From positions 1-6,192 of the forward strand of contig DUZB01000261.1 in assembly GCA_013349725.1 (NCBI GenBank): a stretch of DNA of 6,192 nt, given 5' to 3'. The stretch's first letter is position 1; every line of letters begins with the position of its first letter. The stretch comes from Deltaproteobacteria bacterium (lineage in GTDB: Bacteria; Desulfobacterota; DSM-4660; Desulfatiglandales; Desulfatiglandaceae). This document shows positions 1-6,154 of the stretch, in pieces. Below the pieces are notes generated by a model. It worked only from the letters and a program-made list of their open reading frames with translations, had not been told where the DNA came from and did not search any database. Made by a program: the position numbers and the translations under genes.

Positions 1-72
1 GTTGAAGGAAAGGCAATCCTGAAGGACTGCATTTTTCTCCGGAATGCGACTGAAAAAAACGGAAAGACCATT
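1..72. other. Unassigned window edge, possible 3' end of a plus-strand gene
   Basis: No gene can be assigned. Plus-strand frame 1 is open from base 1 to a TAG at 73-75 (24 codons, ending ATEKNGKTI), while the other two plus frames carry early stops. This could be the tail of a gene converging on rseC. The stretch is too short to separate from chance, and all three minus-strand frames are also open here. A minus-strand ATG preceded by GGAG is visible near base 34, so the start of a minus-strand gene is an equally weak alternative. Confidence 0.2.
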
Positions 73-142
73 TAGGATTTCGGATTTGGACCTTGGACCT
101 TGGACCTTCAACCTTGGACTTTAGACTTTGGACATCGGACAT
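73..142. repeat. Degenerate 7-bp tandem repeat, about ten units
   Basis: Ten contiguous heptamers fit the consensus TGGACYT. In order they are TAGGATT, TCGGATT, TGGACCT three times, TCAACCT, TGGACTT, TAGACTT, TGGACAT and CGGACAT. The three central units are identical and divergence increases towards both edges, as expected of an array that expanded and then decayed. It begins 10 bp beyond the rseC stop codon. The unit length is not a multiple of three and no ORF of note crosses it, so it is probably non-coding. It has no spacers and is not CRISPR-like. Heptanucleotide intergenic arrays are known from cyanobacteria (STRR elements); any relationship is not implied. Confidence 0.85.
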
Positions 143-152
143 GGAACAGGGG

Positions 153-593
153 TCATCCTTTTGAAAACGACAGTATCCTCGTCATCTTCGGGCTGAGGCT
201 CCTCTTTTTCCGCTGATACCGATCAAATTGCCGCAGAGCTAAAAAAGTCGCTCCCATGGCCGTGCCTCCTGCCAGAATCGCCGCCAGTGTCACATTAAAG
301 CCGACAAGCGTTCCCAGTCCGTCTCCGAGACATGCACCGGCAATCAGCGCCACCACGGGCGCGAAGTACACCAGCAGCGTAAGCTTCAGAAAAGAACCGG
401 AGGATATGCTGATTTCCACCACATCACCCTCGGAGGCCATCAGTTCGTTGGCCACTTCAATGGTCATCCCCTTCCCTGATGCGGCATCACAGGAATCCCT
501 CGATTCACAGGCAGAGCAGGCCGAACTTTTCTCTATGCGAACCATGGCTTTTTTGCCGGCAATGCTTTCGATAACTCCTCTTTCGCGTACCAT
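153..593 (-). CDS. rseC: RseC/MucC-family membrane protein (SoxR-reducing system protein RseC-like)
   Basis: The 146-residue product has the RseC layout. A short N-terminal domain (about 1-65) opens with a RERGVIESI strand and carries a cysteine cluster, C26-x2-C29-x5-C35. Two hydrophobic helices follow at about 70-90 and 98-120, then a basic cytoplasmic-type tail (RYQRKKR). Size and architecture match the family. In E. coli RseC belongs to the SoxR-reducing machinery and is encoded with sigma-E regulators; in other bacteria RseC homologues accompany Rnf or electron-transfer genes. None of those partners is visible here, so the local role is unknown; the cysteines suggest redox or metal chemistry at the inner membrane. 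Its ATG directly abuts the TAA of fabH (zero gap), and a GGAG inside the end of fabH lies 12 nt before the start, so the two are probably co-transcribed and translationally coupled. Confidence 0.85.
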   Translation of the reverse strand: MVRERGVIESIAGKKAMVRIEKSSACSACESRDSCDAASGKGMTIEVANELMASEGDVVEISISSGSFLKLTLLVYFAPVVALIAGACLGDGLGTLVGFNVTLAAILAGGTAMGATFLALRQFDRYQRKKRSLSPKMTRILSFSKG

Positions 594-1586
594 TTAAGCG
601 GTCCACTCCACTATGCAGGAGCCCCAGGTCAAACCGGCGCCAAAAGTAACCATGAGAACATTGTCTCCCTTTTTCAGGCGCCCTTCGCGGTTAGCCTCAT
701 CCAGTGCGATAGGAATGGTTGCCGAAGAGGTATTGCCATACTTGTGAATATTTACATAGACCTTTTCCACAGGAATGCTCAAGGTATTTGCAAGGGCATT
801 AATAATACGGATATTGGCCTGGTGTGGGACGACAAGATCGAGATTATTGACCGTCAGCCCGTTTTGTTTGAGGGCATCCCGTGAGATTTCAGACATGCAA
901 CCTATGGCCTGCTTGAAAAGACCTTTTCCATCCATTTTCAGATAGAACGACTTTTGATCAATATCGTGGAGGATCTCGGGGGTGAATGTATTTCCCTCTT
1001 CGGAGTACAGCAACTCCCACAACCTGCCGTCGGATCTCAAGTGGGTTGAAAGCACACCTCCTTTCTCCGGCTTCGATGAAACGGCTACCGCCCCGGCCCC
1101 GTCGGCCAGCAGCACACAGGTCCCGCGATCCTGCCAGTTGACCACGCTGGAAAGCCGGTCAACCCCCACAACCAGTGCATTTCGGCAAGTCCCGCACTGA
1201 ATGGCGTTGTTTACGACGGTAAGGGCATAAAGAAACCCGGAACATCCCGCGGAGATATCAAAAGCCATCGCGTTGTTTGCATCCAGGGACATCTGAATCA
1301 TGCAGGCAGCAGAGGGGAACTGCCGATCCGCCGTGACCGTGCCCACCACAATCATATCCAGATCTTTTGGCCCCATATCCGCCATCTCCAGGGCCATTGA
1401 TGAGGCTCTTGTCGACAGATCACAGGTACTTTCCCTTTCCAGGTTGGAAGAAATGCGACGTTCTTTTATTCCGCTGCGACGGGTAATCCACTCATCGCTT
1501 GTATCTACCATGCTTTCAAGATCTTCATTTGACAGGATTCTTTTCGGCATAGACGACCCTGTCCCTACAATATGTGCCTGTGGCAT
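594..1586 (-). CDS. fabH: 3-oxoacyl-[acyl-carrier-protein] synthase III (KAS III)
   Basis: This enzyme condenses acetyl-CoA (or another short acyl-CoA) with malonyl-ACP to start type II fatty acid synthesis in the cytosol. The 330-residue length is normal. The N-terminal half has DTSDEWITRRSGI at 28-40 and the nucleophile C115 in DISAGCSGFLYAL. The rest of the Cys-His-Asn triad is H255 in VVPHQANIRI and N285 in HKYGNTSSATIPIAL. The C-terminal GAGLTWGS (317-323) is also typical, as is DRGTCVLLADGAGA at 153-166. The ATG at 1586 follows an AAGGG nine nt upstream. It lies about 80 bp after ppdK and abuts rseC. No other fatty acid synthesis genes (plsX, fabD, acpP) are next to it, so this may be a stand-alone or additional FabH; acyl-CoA preference cannot be read from the sequence. 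Confidence 0.95.
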   Translation of the reverse strand: MPQAHIVGTGSSMPKRILSNEDLESMVDTSDEWITRRSGIKERRISSNLERESTCDLSTRASSMALEMADMGPKDLDMIVVGTVTADRQFPSAACMIQMSLDANNAMAFDISAGCSGFLYALTVVNNAIQCGTCRNALVVGVDRLSSVVNWQDRGTCVLLADGAGAVAVSSKPEKGGVLSTHLRSDGRLWELLYSEEGNTFTPEILHDIDQKSFYLKMDGKGLFKQAIGCMSEISRDALKQNGLTVNNLDLVVPHQANIRIINALANTLSIPVEKVYVNIHKYGNTSSATIPIALDEANREGRLKKGDNVLMVTFGAGLTWGSCIVEWTA

Positions 1587-1666
1587 TGACTATGACCCTT
1601 TATATCAAACGTAAGAACAACACTGTCCTTTACAGCCAGGACTTTGAACCAGACGGTTTTCGAACA

Positions 1667-4462
1667 TCAATCTATCCGGTATTCCTTTTCCTTGAGCTTT
1701 GCGTGAGCGGCCGCCAGTCTTGCGATGGGAACCCTGGGCGGAGAACAGGACACATAGCTCATCTTTATATGATGGCAGAAACGAATCGACTCCGGGTGCC
1801 CGCCCTGCTCCCCACAAATACCTACTTTCAGGTCGGGGCGGGTCTTTCTGGCCCATTCCATGGTAATCATCATCAGGCGGCCAACCCCCTTAATATCCAG
1901 GACCTCAAAGGGATTATGTTCCAGGATTTTCTTCTCTTCGTAAAGCGGCAGAAATTTGTTTTCCGCATCTTCCCGCGAAAATGAAAACGTTGCCTGAGTC
2001 AGATCGTTTGTTCCAAAAGAGATGAATTCAGCCAGTTCGGCGATCTTGCCCGCCCGCATGCAGGCCCGCACCACCTCAACCATGGTCCCGAATTTATAAG
2101 GAACCTTGAGACCGAATTTCTTCTCCACTTCATCTTCTATTCTGGTCACATAGCGGTGCACCCATTTCAGTTCCGCGAGCGTGCACACCTGGGGAATCAT
2201 GATTTCCGGGGAGACCTTTCCCCCTTCCTGGATATGTTCCGCAGCGGCCTCCAGAACGGCCCTGATCTGCATGGCGTAGATCTCCGGATACGTAATCCCC
2301 AACCGGACCCCGCGGTGCCCTAACATGGGATTGGTTTCCGCCAACGCTTTGACTTTCTTGAGCATAGCTTCCTTGGCTTCAATCATGGGACCGGCCAGGT
2401 GTTTCGATTTCAGTTCCTCCAACCCTTGGATGATCAGCTCCAGATTGCTGGAAAAACGTTCGCCTAATTCAGGATCGACTATTTTCAAGGTATCGGGAAG
2501 ATCCGTCATATTCTCCACGGTCTCCTTGAGATTTTTCAATTTCGTTATTTCATTAAAGACTTCCTCTGCAGAGGGCAGGAACTCATGTATGGGAGGATCC
2601 AGAAGCCGGATCGTAACGGGAAGTCCATCCATTACGCGGAAGATTTCCTTGAAATCGTTCCGTTGAAAAGGAAGAAGTTGATCCAGCGCGGCCTGCCTTT
2701 CTTCCGTGGAATCCGCAAGAATCATTTTCTGCACCACGGGCAGCCTTTCCACCTGATTGAACATCCTCTCCGTTCGGCACAGTCCCACGCCGACGGCGCC
2801 ATATTTCTTGGCCTTTGCAGCAGCCTCGGGTGTATCCGCGTTGGCCATGACCTGAAGGTCACTCAACTCGTCGGCCCATTCCAGTATGATAAGAAGGTCC
2901 TCAACAAACTCCGGTTCAATGGTTGCGACCTTTTCCTTGTAAACATCCCCGGTGCTCCCATCGATCGTAATGACGTCCCCTTCCCGCAGGGTTATCCCCG
3001 ATATGACCGCTGTCTTTTCGATGTCATTAATGACTATTCCTTCGCACCCGGAGACGCATGGTTTGCCCATGCTTCTCGCCACTACCGCAGCGTGAGAGGT
3101 CTTGCCGCCTCGGCTGGTAAGAATTCCCTGGGCCGCGAAAAAACCGTGAATATCGTCCGGTTTCGTCTCTTCCCGCACCAGGATCACCTTTTCTCCCAGT
3201 TTCGCCTTGCTTTCTGCCCGATCCGCATCAAAAACGATCTTTCCGGATGCCGCCCCGGGAGATGCGGGAAGCCCCCGCGCAAGGACTTCCGCATGTACAT
3301 TGGGGTCCAACCGGGGATGGAGAAGCTGCTCAAGCATATCCGGCTGTATCCTGAGCAGGGCCTCTTCCTCGGTGATCAGTCCTTCATTCACCATATCCAC
3401 GGAAGTCCTGATGAAGGCGGAGACGCCCATCTTGGCGTTTCTTGTCTGCAGGCAGTAGAGTTTCCCCTTTTCTATGGTAAACTCCAGGTCCTGGACCTCG
3501 CGGTAATGGTCCTCCAGGGTGTGCCGCAACTTTTCCAGTTCAGGATAAATCGCCGGCATTTCTCTTCTCAGTTTGAGAATCGGCTTGGGCGTCCTGATCC
3601 CGGCAACCACATCTTCGCCCTGGGCGTTGATCATATATTCCCCAAAGAACCGGTTCTCCCCCGTAGCCGGATCACGGGTAAAGGCTACTCCGGTTGCACT
3701 GTCATTCCCCATATTTCCAAAAACCATCGTACAGATATTTACCGCCGTGCCGTTGGCCATCTCTTTGGTAATGTTGAATTCTTTGCGGTAATCCACGGCT
3801 CTTTTTCCGGACCACGACCCAAAGACAGATTCGATGGCAAGTTCCAACTGATCGTAGGGATCCTGGGGAAAAGGCTTTCCGGTTTTTTCCTTTACAATGT
3901 TCAGAAAGAGGCCACAGGCTTCCTTGAGAGCTTTTCCATCCAGATCCACATCCTGTTCCGCCTTGTACTTCTTTTTTATGGCATTAAAAATCTGGCTGAA
4001 ATCGTCGTCCTTCATTCCCAGAGCCACTGATCCAAAGAGCTGGATCAGTCTTCTGTAAAGATCGTAAACAAAACGTTCATCCTTTGTGAGCGCAATGAAC
4101 CCCTCCACCGTTTCCGCATTGAGACCCAGATTCAAAATGGTATCCATCATGCCGGGCATGGATATGGCGGCGCCGGACCTTACTGAAACCAGAAGGGGAT
4201 TTTTGGGATCTCCGAAGTTTTTTCCCGTCTTTTTTTCAAGCGCAACCATGGCTGCATGGACCTGTTTGGAGAGCTCCGGACGAAGGCCTTTTTTCTTGTC
4301 TTCGAGATGGGATAGACATGCCTCGGTCGTGATCACGAACCCCGGGGGTACAGGAAGCCCGATCTGCGTCATTTCACATAGATTTGCACCTTTTCCACCT
4401 AAGAGCTTCTTGTTTTTCCCATCTCCCTCATCAAAAGAGTACGCAAATTTTTTGGATCCCAT
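1667..4462 (-). CDS. ppdK: Pyruvate, phosphate dikinase (PPDK), 931 residues, with an insertion
   Basis: PPDK interconverts pyruvate + ATP + Pi with phosphoenolpyruvate + AMP + PPi, a cytosolic step for gluconeogenesis or PPi-linked glycolysis in anaerobes. The N-terminal ATP-grasp domain (about 1-340) shows LGGKGANLCEM, SVRSGAAISMPGMMDTILN and GVAFTRDPATGE. The swivelling phosphohistidine domain has TSRGGKTSHAAVVAR, with H457 as phospho-carrier and T455 at the site targeted by the PDRP regulator in other PPDKs. The PEP/pyruvate domain has GLCRTERMF, LLDPPIHEFLP, NPMLGHRGVR, FISFGTNDLTQ, GICGEQGGHP and the catalytic C906 in YVSCSPPRVPIARLA. Between HEF (626-628) and NPM (711) there are 82 residues, about 50 more than in the Clostridium symbiosum enzyme as I recall it. 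I chose the ATG at 4462 because AAGGAG precedes it by 10 nt and the protein then starts right at the conserved FAYSFDEG. An in-frame extension to 4513 only reads into the upstream gene. Confidence 0.97.
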   Translation of the reverse strand: MGSKKFAYSFDEGDGKNKKLLGGKGANLCEMTQIGLPVPPGFVITTEACLSHLEDKKKGLRPELSKQVHAAMVALEKKTGKNFGDPKNPLLVSVRSGAAISMPGMMDTILNLGLNAETVEGFIALTKDERFVYDLYRRLIQLFGSVALGMKDDDFSQIFNAIKKKYKAEQDVDLDGKALKEACGLFLNIVKEKTGKPFPQDPYDQLELAIESVFGSWSGKRAVDYRKEFNITKEMANGTAVNICTMVFGNMGNDSATGVAFTRDPATGENRFFGEYMINAQGEDVVAGIRTPKPILKLRREMPAIYPELEKLRHTLEDHYREVQDLEFTIEKGKLYCLQTRNAKMGVSAFIRTSVDMVNEGLITEEEALLRIQPDMLEQLLHPRLDPNVHAEVLARGLPASPGAASGKIVFDADRAESKAKLGEKVILVREETKPDDIHGFFAAQGILTSRGGKTSHAAVVARSMGKPCVSGCEGIVINDIEKTAVISGITLREGDVITIDGSTGDVYKEKVATIEPEFVEDLLIILEWADELSDLQVMANADTPEAAAKAKKYGAVGVGLCRTERMFNQVERLPVVQKMILADSTEERQAALDQLLPFQRNDFKEIFRVMDGLPVTIRLLDPPIHEFLPSAEEVFNEITKLKNLKETVENMTDLPDTLKIVDPELGERFSSNLELIIQGLEELKSKHLAGPMIEAKEAMLKKVKALAETNPMLGHRGVRLGITYPEIYAMQIRAVLEAAAEHIQEGGKVSPEIMIPQVCTLAELKWVHRYVTRIEDEVEKKFGLKVPYKFGTMVEVVRACMRAGKIAELAEFISFGTNDLTQATFSFSREDAENKFLPLYEEKKILEHNPFEVLDIKGVGRLMMITMEWARKTRPDLKVGICGEQGGHPESIRFCHHIKMSYVSCSPPRVPIARLAAAHAKLKEKEYRID

Positions 4463-4469
4463 AGCTATC

Positions 4470-4643
4470 TCACTCCTTATTTTTCCGCCTTGCATATTCA
4501 AACAGGTAAGCAAGGCAAAACAGTATTAATCCCAGCCCCAGTATTCGCTCAGTGGAGATATCCCGAAAGAATACCAGGGAAACAATATAGGCAAAACAGA
4601 AGGCCAAAATAAGACGAATAAATACGAGGATAAATTTTCTCAC
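4470..4643 (-). CDS. Small two-helix membrane protein upstream of ppdK, unknown function
   Basis: I do not recognise a family. The 57-residue product has a basic start (MRKF), a hydrophobic helix at about 11-26, a short polar turn (RDISTER), a second helix at about 34-48 and a basic tail (ARRKNKE). By the positive-inside rule both ends should be cytoplasmic. I prefer the GTG at 4643 because AAAGGA sits five nt upstream and the protein then begins with the usual charged residues before the first helix. A GTG at 4670 (66 residues) with AGGA very close to it is possible. Its last codons and stop (AAG GAG TGA) form the ribosome binding site of ppdK, whose ATG is seven nt further on. That arrangement argues for a translated gene in the ppdK operon, although the sequence alone does not say what it does. 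Confidence 0.65.
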   Translation of the reverse strand: MRKFILVFIRLILAFCFAYIVSLVFFRDISTERILGLGLILFCLAYLFEYARRKNKE

Positions 4644-4742
4644 AGACGTCCTTTCATGCAGAAGCAGCACATTTCCTGTCCGGGACTCTGCCGCAACATG
4701 GAAAAAGTACTCTGGTCTCCATTTTTTTCTTTATAATGAATA

Positions 4743-4769
4743 AGTATACCATAGACAGGAATTAGTCAA
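4743..4769 (-). promoter_or_regulatory. Candidate sigma-70-type promoter for the small membrane protein-ppdK unit
   Basis: Reading on the minus strand, TTGACT (4769-4764) is followed by a 15-bp spacer and TATACT (4748-4743). The TATACT is preceded by TGG, giving an extended -10 (TG-N-TATACT). Both hexamers match the consensus at five of six positions. The short spacer is a weakness that the extended -10 may offset. It lies in the only AT-rich gap between the alkyltransferase stop and the small membrane gene, about 100 bp upstream of the latter's start. Confidence 0.5.
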
Positions 4770-4787
4770 TCATGCAAAATTCAGATA

Positions 4788-5105
4788 TTAGGAGAACCGA
4801 AAAAGAACTTCTTCAAAATTTTTTACTTTTCCTCCGCGGAACTCGATCCCTTCATCTTTGAGCATTTTTATTTTTTTCTGTATGGCGGTTCCCGATGTCT
4901 TTCCTTGAAATCCCCCAATCCGACCGGATGTGGCAACAACCCGGTGTCAGGGAACCTCGGGTGCATAGGGGTTCCTTCGCATGGCCTGCCCGACTCCCCG
5001 ATATGCTCTGGTTTCCAGGGCATGGGCAATTTCTTTATAGGTCGTTACGCGCCCTTTAGGCACCTTCCTTAAAAGATCGTACGCTTTATCGGCAAAGGTC
5101 TTCAT
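4788..5105 (-). CDS. Probable selenocysteine-containing O6-alkylguanine-DNA alkyltransferase-like protein (MGMT/Ogt family)
   Basis: The frame from ATG 5105 to TAA 4788 holds 105 codons with one internal TGA, at codon 53 (4947-4949). Residues 1-52 read MKTFADKAYDLLRKVPKGRV..., with the DNA-binding winged helix (VPKGRVTTYKEIAHAL), the arginine-finger region YRGVGQAMRRNP and then EVP. After the TGA come HRVVATSGRIGGFQGK, KIKMLKDEGIEFRGGKV and a short tail. In MGMT/Ogt proteins this motif is PCHRV and its Cys accepts the alkyl group from O6-alkylguanine or O4-alkylthymine; here that codon is TGA. No other stop or frameshift is present and the flanking active site is intact, so I read it as Sec53. 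The protein lacks the N-terminal domain of classical Ada/Ogt enzymes, like short archaeal MGMT and ATL proteins. GGAG lies 10 nt before the ATG, inside the end of the upstream binding-protein gene. Alternatives are a nonsense-mutated pseudogene, or a Trp-type ATL homologue hit by TGG to TGA. Confidence 0.8.
4915..4933 (-). promoter_or_regulatory. Candidate bacterial SECIS hairpin after the in-frame TGA
   Basis: In the mRNA (minus strand) AUCC and GGAU pair around the tetraloop GGUC (4925-4922). Below a bulged C (4930), CCA pairs with UGG, giving a 4+3 bp stem. The loop begins 21 nt after the UGA and has G in its first two positions. The E. coli fdhF SECIS, as I recall it, also has a GGUC loop, about 18 nt after its UGA. 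A competing hairpin lies closer (about 4923-4945): ACCGGG/UCCGGU, a bulged U, UGU/ACA and a UGCC loop. That one resembles fdhF in having a bulged U and a 3-bp cap, but its loop is only 11 nt from the UGA. Both cannot form at once. Confidence 0.55.
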
Positions 5106-5112
5106 TCGATTC

Positions 5113-5970
5113 TCACTCCGGCGTTGCGTTAAGTTGGACCATTACATCGAATATGGGCAGCCTTTGTCCGGTAAATTCGCCAATCCACTTGTCGTAAATA
5201 TCAAATATCTTTTTTGACCGGTAAAGATCAGATATGGCGCGATCTGCAACAAGACGAAAGTCTGCATCATTTCGCCTTACGGCAAATGCGAAAGGCTCAA
5301 AGGAGAATACGTTGGGATCAATCACAAATTTCATTCGATCATCGGCTTTTGAAGCGATGCCGATAAGTACGATCTGATCAGCAGCATAGGCATCGATTTT
5401 TTTCTTTCGTAAGGCTTCGACGCTTTCTTCTGCTGAATCAAACAAGACAATTTCCGCGTTCGTTGATGTTTCTTTAAGTAGGTTTTTCAAGAAAACAGCG
5501 GTCGTTGTGCCTTTCGCGACTCCAATTTTCTTTCCGGCAAAACCGGAAGAACCACGAGCCTTATCATTTCTCATGGTCATTAGTGAGGCGCCGGTAACAA
5601 ATGTCAGTTGCGTAAAATCAACAAGTTCACCACGGGAAAGCGTTTTGGTCGTTGCGCCACATAATATGTCGATTTTGTTATCGGTCAGGGCTTTAAACCG
5701 ACCTTCAGCCGTTACGGGAACGTATTCCACTTTTACTTTCGCGCCAATTTTTTTTTCAACTTCAGTTACGATAGATTTACAGAGATCAATAGAGTAGCCA
5801 TTCGGTTTGCCGCCTTTGTCCAAAAAGGACATGGGTGGTTCGGACGTACGATAGCCGATTCTGATTTCACCGGTTTTTTTTATCTGTTTAAGGGTTCCTG
5901 TGAGTTCTTGAGCGGATAGCGGGCTTGCGAAAAAAACGATCAACAAAATAAATGCCAATTTATTTCTCAT
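5113..5970 (-). CDS. Periplasmic amino-acid-type solute-binding protein, family 3 (GltI-like)
   Basis: The 285-residue product starts with a signal peptide (MRNK, hydrophobic 5-15, probable cleavage SPLSA|Q at 20/21). The mature part is a family-3 (SBP_bac_3) two-lobed receptor. It contains LKQIKKTGEIRIGYR, then GKPNGYSIDLCKSI at 55-67 and VEYVPVTAEGRF at 81-92. DILCGATTKT precedes VDFT at 101-120, and KKIGVAKGTTTAVFLKNLL and KKIDAYAADQIVLIG lie in the C-terminal lobe. These segments resemble glutamate/aspartate binding proteins of the GltI type, so an acidic or related amino acid is the likely ligand; this is inference. The ATG at 5970 has AAAGGAG 10 nt upstream. No permease or ATPase gene adjoins it: the next gene is the alkyltransferase, seven nt downstream. 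It is therefore an orphan receptor serving a transporter encoded elsewhere, or one with a sensing role. Confidence 0.92.
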   Translation of the reverse strand: MRNKLAFILLIVFFASPLSAQELTGTLKQIKKTGEIRIGYRTSEPPMSFLDKGGKPNGYSIDLCKSIVTEVEKKIGAKVKVEYVPVTAEGRFKALTDNKIDILCGATTKTLSRGELVDFTQLTFVTGASLMTMRNDKARGSSGFAGKKIGVAKGTTTAVFLKNLLKETSTNAEIVLFDSAEESVEALRKKKIDAYAADQIVLIGIASKADDRMKFVIDPNVFSFEPFAFAVRRNDADFRLVADRAISDLYRSKKIFDIYDKWIGEFTGQRLPIFDVMVQLNATPE

Positions 5971-6035
5971 AATGCTTTTTCTCCTTTGTGATAGTGAGTA
6001 AGATGAAGTGATAAGAGCTTGCTTTGCTGGGGAAA

Positions 6036-6064
6036 ACCATAGGTGAACTCCCCTTGAGTGTCAA
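6036..6064 (-). promoter_or_regulatory. Sigma-70-type promoter for the solute-binding protein-alkyltransferase unit
   Basis: On the minus strand a perfect -35 TTGACA (6064-6059) is followed by exactly 17 bp and TATGGT (6041-6036, four of six matches). The expected start near 6029 would leave a leader of about 58 nt before the ATG at 5970. It is the best promoter match in the gap between the tRNA and the binding-protein gene. No clear operator was found around it. Confidence 0.65.
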
Positions 6065-6154
6065 TGGTAAAAATAAGCGATCGAGCCTCCCCAGATAATA
6101 GTGGGGGATAAGAGGGGAAATAGAGAGGTTTTCGGAGGGATAATGCTTTCAAAA

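Noticed and set aside
73..142. CRISPR array
   Set aside because: The 7-bp units are directly adjacent, without spacers, and far too short to be CRISPR repeats.
1625..1642. Hairpin GTCCT/AGGAC between ppdK and fabH, considered as a terminator
   Set aside because: The stem is only 5 bp and no T-run follows on the minus strand, so read-through from ppdK into fabH remains possible.
2585..4030. Long open frame of 481 codons on the plus strand
   Set aside because: It lies entirely antisense to ppdK, whose motifs are all intact. It has no recognisable domain and is a codon-bias shadow.
4947..4949. TGA read as tryptophan, giving a PWHRV alkyltransferase-like (ATL) protein under a variant genetic code
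   Set aside because: TGA terminates ppdK, rseC, the small membrane protein and the binding protein in the same window, so a UGA-Trp code does not fit. The flanking residues (VGQAMRRNP, IGGFQGK) also look more like Cys-type MGMTs than ATLs.
6089..6106. Hairpin CCCCA/TGGGG downstream of the tRNA, considered as a tRNA terminator
   Set aside because: The stem is 5 bp with an 8-nt loop, and the nearest T-rich stretch is more than 10 nt away on the minus strand, so it is not a convincing intrinsic terminator.
5967..6152. 61-codon minus-strand frame between the tRNA and the binding-protein gene
   Set aside because: It needs a TTG start next to the tRNA end, spans the promoter, and has no family resemblance. 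It is most likely chance.
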